Positions 4,406-11,066 of a DNA stretch of 11,066 bases are shown in pieces. The notes beneath the pieces were generated by a model. The model saw only the letters and a program-made list of their open reading frames with translations. It was not told the origin of the DNA and ran no database searches. The stretch covers positions 1 to 11,066 of the forward strand of contig CABVAD010000015.1 of the NCBI GenBank assembly GCA_902496265.1. The letters are read 5' to 3'. Source of the stretch: an uncultured Oscillospiraceae bacterium. GTDB lineage: Bacteria > Bacillota > Clostridia > Oscillospirales > Acutalibacteraceae. The position numbers and the translations under genes were made by a program. Numbering within the stretch: the stretch's first letter is position 1; each line of letters starts with the position of its first letter.

Positions 4406-7243
4406 TTAGAGCATTTTCTTTAAAAACTTGCCTGTGTAGGAGCTTTCGCAGGCGGCTATTTTTTCGGGATTGCCCGTGCAGACAACCGTTCCGCCCTTGT
4501 CGCCGCCCTCAGGTCCTAAGTCAATAATATGGTCGGCGGTTTTAATAACGTCAAGGTTATGCTCGATTACAAGCACGGTGTTGCCCGCCTCCACAAACCG
4601 CTGTAGAACCTCAATAAGCTTGTGAACGTCGGCGGTGTGAAGACCCGTTGTAGGCTCGTCCAGAATATAAATCGTCCTGCCCGTGCCCCGCTTTGAAAGC
4701 TCGGCGGCAAGCTTTACACGCTGAGCCTCGCCGCCCGAAAGGGTTGTGGCGGGCTGACCGATTTTGATATATCCGAGTCCCACGTCAAAGAGGGTTTTTA
4801 GCTTGCGGTGAATTTTCGGTATGCTCTCAAAAAAGTTCATACCCTCCTCAACCGTCATTTCAAGCACGTCATAAATGCTCTTACCCTTGTACTTTACGTT
4901 AAGGGTCTCGCGGTTGTAGCGCTTGCCGCCGCAGACCTCGCAGGGGACATAAATATCGGGCAAAAAGTGCATTTCAATCTTTAAAATACCGTCGCCCTGA
5001 CACGCCTCGCACCGTCCGCCCTTAACATTAAAGGAGAACCGTCCCGCGGTGTAGCCCTGCATTTTCGCGTCCTTAGTAGAGGCGAAAAGCTCACGTATAT
5101 CTCCGAAAACCCCCGTATAGGTGGCGGGGTTGGAGCGCGGAGTCCTGCCTATGGGCGCTTGGTCGATATTAATAACCTTATCAAGGTTTTCTATTCCATC
5201 AAAGGATTTATATGCACCTGGAACGGTTTTCGCCTTGTTAAGCTTGTTTGCCAACACCTTATATACAATATCGTTTACAAAGGAGGATTTTCCGCTCCCT
5301 GATACCCCCGTCACACAAACGAAGGTGCCGAGCGGTATTTTAACATTTATTTTTTTAAGATTATTTTCCGCCGCGCCCTTAATTTCAAGAAACGCGCCGT
5401 TTCCTTTGCGCCTTGCTTTGGGCACGGGAATCTTTTTTCTTCCTGTCAAATAGTCGGAGGTTACCGACTCGGTGCAGTTTTCAAGTTCCTTTTCCGTCCC
5501 CGAAAAGACGATATTTCCGCCGTGTATACCCGCCCCCGGACCTACGTCTACAATATAGTCCGCGGCGCGCATAGTATCCTCGTCGTGCTCGACTACAATC
5601 ACGGTGTTGCCGAGGTCGCGCAAGCGCTTAAGTGTAGCGATAAGGCGGTCGTTATCCCGCTGATGAAGACCTATGCTCGGCTCGTCAAGAATGTAAAGTA
5701 CGCCCATAAGCGAAGAGCCGATTTGCGTAGCAAGCCGTATACGCTGGCTCTCGCCGCCCGAAAGCGTACCCGATGAGCGGGAGAGATTAAGGTATTCAAG
5801 TCCCACGCTTTTAAGGAAGGTCAGCCTTTCCCTGATTTCCTTTAAAATAGGTTTAGAAATCATAGTGTCGCGTTCGCCGAAGCTAAGGGAGTTTATAAAT
5901 TCAAGCTCGTCGGTGACCGACATATCGCAGAATTCCATAATATTTTTGCCGCCCACAGTGACCGCAAGATACTCGGGCTTCAGTCTTCTGCCGTGGCAGT
6001 CGGGGCAGGGTCGCTCGGTCATATAGCTTTCAATCTCGGCGCGGGCATAGTCGCTCGAGGTTTCCTTGTAACGGCGCTCAAGATTGTTAATAACACCCTC
6101 AAAGGTTGCTTCGTAAGTACCTCCGCCTAAAGTGTTGCCCCTTTTAAGCTTAAGCTTAATATCGCCCGTTCCGTAAAGCACCGCCTGCTTTACCTCGTCG
6201 GACAAATCCTTGTAGGGCGTGTTAATATCAAAGCCGTAATGCTCGGCAAGCCCGTTATAATACATTGTAGCTATTGTTCCCGCGTCGGGAGCAAACCAGG
6301 AATTAACCCCCCAGCCCGAAGCTCTTAGCGCACCGTCAATCAGAGACTTGCTTTCATCGTTAATCACAAGCCGAGGGTCCACCTTCATAAAAATTCCGAG
6401 TCCCGTGCAGGTTGGACAAGCGCCGAATGGACTGTTAAAGGAAAACATTGTCGGTGTAAGCTCGGGTATGCTTATGCCGTGCTCATCACAGGCAAAGCTT
6501 TGGGAGAACTGTAGCTCCTCCCCGCCTATCACGTCAACCGCGATAAGACCGCCCGAAATGCCCGCGGCGGTCTCAATACTGCCCGCAAGGCGGGAGCGTA
6601 TTTCCTCCTTAATCACAAGTCGGTCGACGACAATTTCTATCATATGCTTTTTATTTTTTTCAAGCTTTATTTCTTCTGACAGGTCGTACATATTGCCGTC
6701 TATCCGAACTCTTACATAGCCCTGCTTTCTCGCGTGTTCAAGCTCCTTTGTATGCTCGCCCTTTCTGCCCTTTACAACAGGTGACAAAACCTGAATTTTA
6801 CTGCCCGCGGGCAGAGCCATAACCCTGTCCACAATCTGGTCGGTGGTCTGCTGGCTTATTTCCTTACCGCAGACGGGACAATGCGGTACCCCCACTCTTG
6901 CGTAAAGCAGGCGCAGATAATCGTATATTTCGGTTACCGTTCCGACGGTAGACCGCGGATTTTTAGAGGTGGTTTTCTGGTCAATGGAAATTGCGGGGGA
7001 AAGCCCTTCGATAGTATCTACATTCGGCTTTTCCATCTGTCCCAAAAACTGCCTTGCGTAGGAGGAAAGGGACTCTACATACCGTCTCTGCCCCTCGGCG
7101 TATATGGTATCAAACGCAAGCGAGGATTTTCCGCTGCCCGAAAGACCCGTGAATACAATAAGCTTGTCCCTGGGTATTTCAACATCAACATTTTTTAAAT
7201 TATGCTCGCACGCGCCCTTGATTATAATTTTATCGTTTGCCAT
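4406..7243 (-). CDS. uvrA: Excinuclease ABC subunit A (UvrA)
   Basis: Damage-sensing ATPase of nucleotide excision repair; it dimerises, loads UvrB on damaged DNA and leaves. The 945 residues match the usual length, and both ABC modules are complete: Walker A GLSGSGKSS (33-41) with LSGGESQ (494-500) and LDEPS (519-523); second Walker A GVSGSGKSS (646-654) with LSGGEAQ (835-841) and LDEPT (861-865). Cysteine sites are CPVC (122-125), a first zinc module C252/H255/C276/C279, where one usual Cys is His, CPDC (413-416), and the C-terminal zinc module C745/C748/C768/C771 that discriminates damaged DNA. ATG start; the A of ATG completes nothing upstream, but its T-side overlaps the uvrB TAA as TAATG, with AGAAGG six bases before (7250-7255). 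Translation is therefore coupled to uvrB. Confidence 0.98.
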   Translation of the reverse strand: MANDKIIIKGACEHNLKNVDVEIPRDKLIVFTGLSGSGKSSLAFDTIYAEGQRRYVESLSSYARQFLGQMEKPNVDTIEGLSPAISIDQKTTSKNPRSTVGTVTEIYDYLRLLYARVGVPHCPVCGKEISQQTTDQIVDRVMALPAGSKIQVLSPVVKGRKGEHTKELEHARKQGYVRVRIDGNMYDLSEEIKLEKNKKHMIEIVVDRLVIKEEIRSRLAGSIETAAGISGGLIAVDVIGGEELQFSQSFACDEHGISIPELTPTMFSFNSPFGACPTCTGLGIFMKVDPRLVINDESKSLIDGALRASGWGVNSWFAPDAGTIATMYYNGLAEHYGFDINTPYKDLSDEVKQAVLYGTGDIKLKLKRGNTLGGGTYEATFEGVINNLERRYKETSSDYARAEIESYMTERPCPDCHGRRLKPEYLAVTVGGKNIMEFCDMSVTDELEFINSLSFGERDTMISKPILKEIRERLTFLKSVGLEYLNLSRSSGTLSGGESQRIRLATQIGSSLMGVLYILDEPSIGLHQRDNDRLIATLKRLRDLGNTVIVVEHDEDTMRAADYIVDVGPGAGIHGGNIVFSGTEKELENCTESVTSDYLTGRKKIPVPKARRKGNGAFLEIKGAAENNLKKINVKIPLGTFVCVTGVSGSGKSSFVNDIVYKVLANKLNKAKTVPGAYKSFDGIENLDKVINIDQAPIGRTPRSNPATYTGVFGDIRELFASTKDAKMQGYTAGRFSFNVKGGRCEACQGDGILKIEMHFLPDIYVPCEVCGGKRYNRETLNVKYKGKSIYDVLEMTVEEGMNFFESIPKIHRKLKTLFDVGLGYIKIGQPATTLSGGEAQRVKLAAELSKRGTGRTIYILDEPTTGLHTADVHKLIEVLQRFVEAGNTVLVIEHNLDVIKTADHIIDLGPEGGDKGGTVVCTGNPEKIAACESSYTGKFLKKML

Positions 7244-9201
7244 TATTTACCTTCTCTGAGTTTATTGATTTTATCGCGCAGGTAAGCCGCGTGTTCAAAT
7301 TCAAGTATCTTCGCCGCCTGCTTCATTTCGTTTGTAAGGCGTTTTATCTCTGCCTCGCGCTCCATTCGTGACATCTTAGAAACAGGCTTATCGTTTTTAA
7401 CCTTTGTGCCTATCTCGATAATATCGCGCACGTCTTTAATAACCGTTTTAGGTGTAATTCCGTGTTCCTCGTTATAACGGCTCTGTATTGTTCTGCGGCG
7501 CTCGGTATCGGTAATTGCCCGCTCCATTGAGGGGGTTATGCTGTCGGCGTACATAATAACCTCGCCGTCGGCGTTTCTTGCGGCTCTGCCCACCGTCTGC
7601 ACAAGGGAGGTTTCGCTCCTTAAAAAGCCCTCCTTGTCGGCGTCCAGTATAGCGACGAGCGACACCTCGGGAATATCCAGACCCTCGCGCAAAAGGTTAA
7701 TTCCGACAAGCACATCGAACTCTCCTAAGCGCAAATCGCGGATAATCTCCATTCGCTCCATTGTGTCGATATCGTAGTGCATATACCGCACCTTAATCGA
7801 CAGGTCGTTAAGATAATCGGTTAAATCCTCAGCCATTTTTTTGGTAAGGGTGGTAATAAGCACCCGCTCCTTGCGGGAGACACGGAGATTGATTTCGGAC
7901 ACCAAATCGTCAATCTGTCCGTCGCTTGGGCGAACCGAAATTTTCGGGTCTAAAAGCCCTGTCGGGCGGATAACCTGTTCGACAATCTGCGCCGCGTGCT
8001 CTTTTTCAAATTCACCGGGCGTAGCCGAAACGAAAACCGCCTGATTTACATGGCTGTAAAACTCCTCAAAATTAAGAGGTCGGTTATCGAACGCCGAGGG
8101 GAGTCTGAAGCCGTACTGCACAAGGTTTTCCTTTCGCGCGCGGTCGCCGCCGTACATACCCCGCACCTGCGGAAGCGTCACATGAGACTCGTCCACAAAA
8201 AGCAGATAATCGTCGGGGAAATAGTCAAGCAGCGTAGACGGAACGCTCCCGGGCTTTCTGCGGGAGAGCACGCGGGAGTAGTTTTCAACCCCCTTGCAGG
8301 TGCCTATCTCCTTTAGCATCTCCATATCGTACTCGGTGCGCTGTCTTATCCTCTGCGCCTCGATAAGCTGACCGTTTTCGGTAAAGAATTTTACCCTTTC
8401 TTCAAGCTCTTCCTTGATTTCCTTAAGCGCGTCCTCTAATTTTTCGTTTGAAACAATGTAATGCGAGGCGGGGTAAATCGCCGCATGGGACAAAAGTGCC
8501 TTAACCTCGCCTGTTATGGTGTTTATTTCGCTTATTCGGTCGATTTCGTCACCGAAAAATTCCACCCTGATAGCGTTTTCGTAGGAGTTTGCGGGGTAAA
8601 TTTCGACCGTGTCTCCCCTTACCCTGAATTTATTTCGCACAAAATTAATATCGTTGCGCTCGTACTGCAAATCTACAAGCTTGTGTAACAGCTCGTCACG
8701 GTTTTTCTCCATTCCTACCCGCAGAGAAATTACCATATTCTTATAATCAATAGGGTCGCCTAAAGAATAAATACAGGAAACTGATGCGACAATAATAACG
8801 TCCCGCCGCTCCGCAAGCGCACAGGTCGCGGAATGACGGAGCTTGTCTATCTCGTCATTAATAGCGGAGTCCTTTTCAATGTAGGTGTCGCTCCCGGGGA
8901 TATACGCCTCGGGCTGGTAATAGTCGTAATAGGACACAAAATATTCCACCGCGTTGTTAGGGAAAAACTCGCGGAACTCGCTGCAAAGCTGTGCGGCGAG
9001 GGTTTTATTGTGAGCAAGAACCAAGGTCGGCTTGTTTACATTAGCGATAATATTCGCCATAGTAAAGGTCTTGCCCGAACCTGTGACACCAAGCAAAACC
9101 TGCTCCTTTAATCCGTTTTTTACGCCTTCGGTCAGCTTGTCTATCGCCTCGGGCTGGTCGCCTGTCGGCTTATATTTCGAGACCAATTCAAACCGTTCCA
9201 C
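7243..9201 (-). CDS. uvrB: Excinuclease ABC subunit B (UvrB)
   Basis: Helicase-like core of nucleotide excision repair that verifies damage and recruits the UvrC nuclease. 652 residues from the GTG start, close to the family norm. Visible elements: FELVSKYKPTGDQPEAI (4-20), Walker A GVTGSGKT (38-45), the DNA-clamping beta-hairpin region with YYDYYQPEAYIPGSDTYIEKD (91-111), DESH motif (337-340), SATPGEFE (392-399), the helicase motif VI QTVGRAARN (535-543), and a C-terminal UVR motif (about 614-648) that contacts UvrC/UvrA. An in-frame TTG at 9249 would add 16 untypical residues and lies within the promoter, so GTG at 9199-9201 with AAAGGAGG upstream is chosen. uvrC is not in the window. Confidence 0.97.
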   Translation of the reverse strand: MERFELVSKYKPTGDQPEAIDKLTEGVKNGLKEQVLLGVTGSGKTFTMANIIANVNKPTLVLAHNKTLAAQLCSEFREFFPNNAVEYFVSYYDYYQPEAYIPGSDTYIEKDSAINDEIDKLRHSATCALAERRDVIIVASVSCIYSLGDPIDYKNMVISLRVGMEKNRDELLHKLVDLQYERNDINFVRNKFRVRGDTVEIYPANSYENAIRVEFFGDEIDRISEINTITGEVKALLSHAAIYPASHYIVSNEKLEDALKEIKEELEERVKFFTENGQLIEAQRIRQRTEYDMEMLKEIGTCKGVENYSRVLSRRKPGSVPSTLLDYFPDDYLLFVDESHVTLPQVRGMYGGDRARKENLVQYGFRLPSAFDNRPLNFEEFYSHVNQAVFVSATPGEFEKEHAAQIVEQVIRPTGLLDPKISVRPSDGQIDDLVSEINLRVSRKERVLITTLTKKMAEDLTDYLNDLSIKVRYMHYDIDTMERMEIIRDLRLGEFDVLVGINLLREGLDIPEVSLVAILDADKEGFLRSETSLVQTVGRAARNADGEVIMYADSITPSMERAITDTERRRTIQSRYNEEHGITPKTVIKDVRDIIEIGTKVKNDKPVSKMSRMEREAEIKRLTNEMKQAAKILEFEHAAYLRDKINKLREGK

Positions 9202-9212
9202 TAAAACCTGCG

Positions 9213-9220
9213 CCTCCTTT
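9213..9220 (-). promoter_or_regulatory. Ribosome binding site deciding the GTG start of uvrB
   Basis: AAAGGAGG on the - strand lies 11 bases before GTG at 9201-9199. It is the only strong site near the family's conserved N terminus and argues against the upstream TTG. Confidence 0.75.
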
Positions 9221-9237
9221 TTGCTCAGCTGAATATT

Positions 9238-9266
9238 AGTATACCACAAATAAAATAAAATTTAAA
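9238..9266 (-). promoter_or_regulatory. Sigma-A type promoter of uvrBA
   Basis: On the - strand, -35 TTTAAA (9266-9261), a 17-base spacer, and -10 TATACT (9243-9238) preceded by TGG, which makes an extended -10. The -10 is 36 bases before the uvrB GTG, leaving room for the ribosome binding site. No GAAC-N4-GTTC type LexA box is visible around it. It lies between the exporter permease and uvrB, so uvrBA can be expressed independently of the exporter. Confidence 0.7.
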
Positions 9267-9292
9267 GCCGTTGCGCACCCTATTTTTTTATT

Positions 9293-10189
9293 TTATACCT
9301 TTTTTCCTCTGATAACATTCATCGCTATATAAATTCCAATAAGAGCAATTACCGATCCGCCTAAAATCAAATACATAACAGGCAATCCTACCTTCTCCCC
9401 GAAGAAATAGAGATTGCAGTCAACGCTGTCCTTTATTGCCTCGGTGACCTCGCTCGGAAAGCCTATGCTGTTCATTTCCTCAAAAACCCCGCGCAGGGCA
9501 TGGTTTCTTATAAGCGAGATGCCGTATGTACCCGGCAGAAAGGATAAAACCCTTTGAAGCCCCGTGCCGAACTGGGAAATGGGCATATATGCGCCGCAGA
9601 TAAAGCCGTAGGCGGAGCTTACTATAGTCCCCACCGCGGAAATCTGACCTTGCGTTGACAAAAAGAAATTGATTATGCTTGAAAGGGCTGTGCCGAAAAG
9701 CACAAGTAAAATCACATCTGCAAAAAGCAGAATAACATCTACCGCGCTAATATACCAGCCGACCGCGGCAATATACAAAAGGCAGATACCCGTTGCAACA
9801 AAGCAGATTATTAAGGTTGAAGCAAGGGTCGCAAGGTAATAGCTTACAGCAAGGGCTGACGGCTTTACGGGCGAGGTTTTAAAGTCCTTTGCCACGCCCG
9901 TGACCTTGTCCTGCACCATAAGCATATTAGAGCAAAACGCCACAGTAACGCAGGATACGGCGAGTATCGAGGAGATAAGCTGACCGCCGACGCATCCGCG
10001 TATCAGGCTTTCGGAAACCTCAATTGCACCCGCTAAGGAATCGTGAAAAATATCGGTATACACCTTTGAAAGAAAGGTCGCGTAAAGCACCAAAAGGATA
10101 ACGGGAGTAATAAGCGAGGTAAAAAACATCGCCTTATCCTTAAAAAACAGCTTAATATTTCTTTTTAAAAGCATTTTAACAGTACTCAT
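9293..10189 (-). CDS. ABC-2 type exporter permease
   Basis: Membrane half of an ABC exporter, 298 residues. Six hydrophobic spans at about residues 21-41, 67-92, 114-142, 150-172, 184-206 and 269-290, with a loop of roughly 60 residues between the last two, is the ABC-2 (DrrB-like) layout. FLPGTYGISLIRN (217-229) and GTALSSIINFF match conserved stretches of this family, and the N terminus has the usual cytoplasmic Lys/Arg-rich helix. ATG start with AGGAGG nine bases upstream (10199-10204); it overlaps the ATPase stop codon as ATGA, so the two are translated together. The substrate is unknown: drugs, lipids or peptides are all handled by relatives. The protein ends 91 bases before the uvrB start. 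Confidence 0.92.
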   Translation of the reverse strand: MSTVKMLLKRNIKLFFKDKAMFFTSLITPVILLVLYATFLSKVYTDIFHDSLAGAIEVSESLIRGCVGGQLISSILAVSCVTVAFCSNMLMVQDKVTGVAKDFKTSPVKPSALAVSYYLATLASTLIICFVATGICLLYIAAVGWYISAVDVILLFADVILLVLFGTALSSIINFFLSTQGQISAVGTIVSSAYGFICGAYMPISQFGTGLQRVLSFLPGTYGISLIRNHALRGVFEEMNSIGFPSEVTEAIKDSVDCNLYFFGEKVGLPVMYLILGGSVIALIGIYIAMNVIRGKKV

Positions 10190-11066
10190 TTTTCATCGCC
10201 TCCTATTTTTTTACCTGTAACGGCAAGGAAAACATCGTCCATTTTTCCCTTTGTAATCTCGTAATCGACGAACAACTCGGGGTTTTCGCAAATAAGCCTT
10301 GTCGCCTCGGCTGTATCTGATACCGAAATTCTAAAGCCGTCACGCACCCTTTCAAAATTCTTTGAAAGCTTTGCAACCGTTTCCTCGTCCGTATTGTAAA
10401 TTGTGATAAAATCGCCGCTGTAGGTATTCTTAAGCTCAAGCGGCGTTCCCTTTGCCGAGATTTTTCCGCTGTCCAAAATCACAACATAGTCCGCCTCGGC
10501 GGCCTCCTCCATATAATGGGTGGTAAGGAACACGGTCATATTCCTTGTCTTTCTAAGACTTTCCACCACCGACCATAAAAGCCGCCTTGTCTGCGGGTCA
10601 AGACCCGTTGTCGGCTCGTCTAAAACAAGTATTTTAGGAGCATTAAGCAGCGCTCTTGCAATGTCTATTCTTCGGCGCTGACCGCCCGAAAGCTTGCCGA
10701 CCGTGCGCTTTAAAAGGTTCTTAAATTCGAGTAACTCCGAAAGCTCTGAAAGCACCTTTTTGAACTCCGAGCCGCTGATTCCGTACAAAGCGGCGCGGCT
10801 TTCAAGATTGTCGTAAACCGTAAGCGACTTGTCAAGCACCGAGCTTTGGAAGACAACGCCCAGCTTGCTCTTTATGTCCTCGAGGCTTGTATCAAGATTA
10901 AGCCCGTCTATAACTACCGTTCCGCCGTCCTTTTTAAGAGAGCCGCACATAATGTTGATTGTCGTGGACTTTCCCGCTCCGTTCTCACCGAGAAAGGCAA
11001 ACAGCTCCCCCTCTTTAACGCAGAAGCTTAAGTCAGATACCGCTTTTACCTCCCCGAAGCTTTTAT
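10186..11066 (-). CDS. ABC-2 type exporter ATP-binding protein (DrrA/CcmA-like, partial at 5' end)
   Basis: Cytoplasmic ATPase partner of the permease that follows. The frame is open to the window edge, with 292 residues visible; only about ten N-terminal residues appear missing, since the first ones read KSFGEVKAVSDLSF, just after the family's start. Starting translation at the ATG at 10950 would lose Walker A, so that is not the true start. Visible numbering: Walker A GENGAGKST (26-34), Q-loop FQ at 72-73, signature LSGGQRRR (125-132), Walker B ILVLDEP (145-151), GLDPQTRR, and H-loop TTHYMEEA. The C-terminal extension ending KMDDVFLAVTGKK is typical of the DrrA multidrug/lipid exporter group. 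The four-base overlap with the permease supports an exporter pair. Substrate unknown. Confidence 0.94.
   Translation of the reverse strand, partial: KSFGEVKAVSDLSFCVKEGELFAFLGENGAGKSTTINIMCGSLKKDGGTVVIDGLNLDTSLEDIKSKLGVVFQSSVLDKSLTVYDNLESRAALYGISGSEFKKVLSELSELLEFKNLLKRTVGKLSGGQRRRIDIARALLNAPKILVLDEPTTGLDPQTRRLLWSVVESLRKTRNMTVFLTTHYMEEAAEADYVVILDSGKISAKGTPLELKNTYSGDFITIYNTDEETVAKLSKNFERVRDGFRISVSDTAEATRLICENPELFVDYEITKGKMDDVFLAVTGKKIGGDEK

Noticed and set aside
4380..4412. Inverted repeat GCTCTA ... TAGAGC around the uvrA stop codon
   Set aside because: Only six base pairs with a loop of about 20 bases and no T-run on the transcribed (-) strand, so not supported as a terminator.
5121..5453. 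Plus-strand open frame of 110 codons opposite uvrA, and similar frames opposite uvrA and uvrB
   Set aside because: They lie wholly antisense to well-conserved uvrA/uvrB coding sequence, show no recognisable motifs, and have shadow-like composition.
4406..7243. UvrA as a DrrC-like drug-resistance paralogue linked to the exporter
   Set aside because: It is full length with all UvrA domains, is coupled to uvrB, and has a separate promoter from the exporter, so it is the housekeeping repair gene.
9244..9292. A-rich and T-rich arms between the exporter permease and uvrB as a terminator
   Set aside because: Pairing would be A/T only around a long loop without a GC stem; the T-rich part is better explained as the spacer of the uvrB promoter.

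Overview
The window reads as an 11 kb piece of a Clostridia chromosome, most likely from the Ruminococcaceae/Oscillospiraceae and probably gut-associated. The reasons are the uvrB-uvrA gene order, strong AAAGGAGG-type ribosome binding sites with many TTG and GTG starts, and a gene I recognise as DUF5685, a family I associate with such genomes. This placement is inference; no rRNA or other phylogenetic marker is present. All genes are tightly packed, no gap exceeds about 100 bases, and I see no mobile element, CRISPR array, tRNA or rRNA.

Left arm, + strand (2-2292): a complete polar amino acid ABC importer of the GlnH/GlnP/GlnQ type. It comprises a lipoprotein substrate-binding protein (5' end cut by the window), a permease and an ATPase. 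A strong intrinsic terminator lies between the binding protein and the permease, which probably gives more binding protein than membrane components. The permease and ATPase genes overlap. The arm ends at a hairpin terminator that also serves the convergent minus-strand genes.

Centre, - strand (4336 down to 2326): three poorly understood genes in one tight unit. These are a DUF5685 protein with two cysteine clusters and two aspartate-rich motifs resembling those of squalene/phytoene-type isoprenoid synthases, a J-domain/TPR protein with a ten-cysteine tail ending in CC, and a small multi-pass membrane protein resembling an ECF transporter S component. This is the best candidate here for an undescribed system. 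No DnaK/GrpE partner and no ECF energising module are in the window.

Right arm, - strand (11066 down to 4406): an ABC-2 type exporter pair (ATPase, 5' end cut by the window, then permease), followed by uvrB and uvrA. UvrA and UvrB are the damage-recognition part of nucleotide excision repair. uvrB has its own convincing sigma-A type promoter, and uvrB and uvrA overlap at TAATG. No clear terminator separates uvrA from the DUF5685 gene, so the centre trio may receive read-through from uvrBA.
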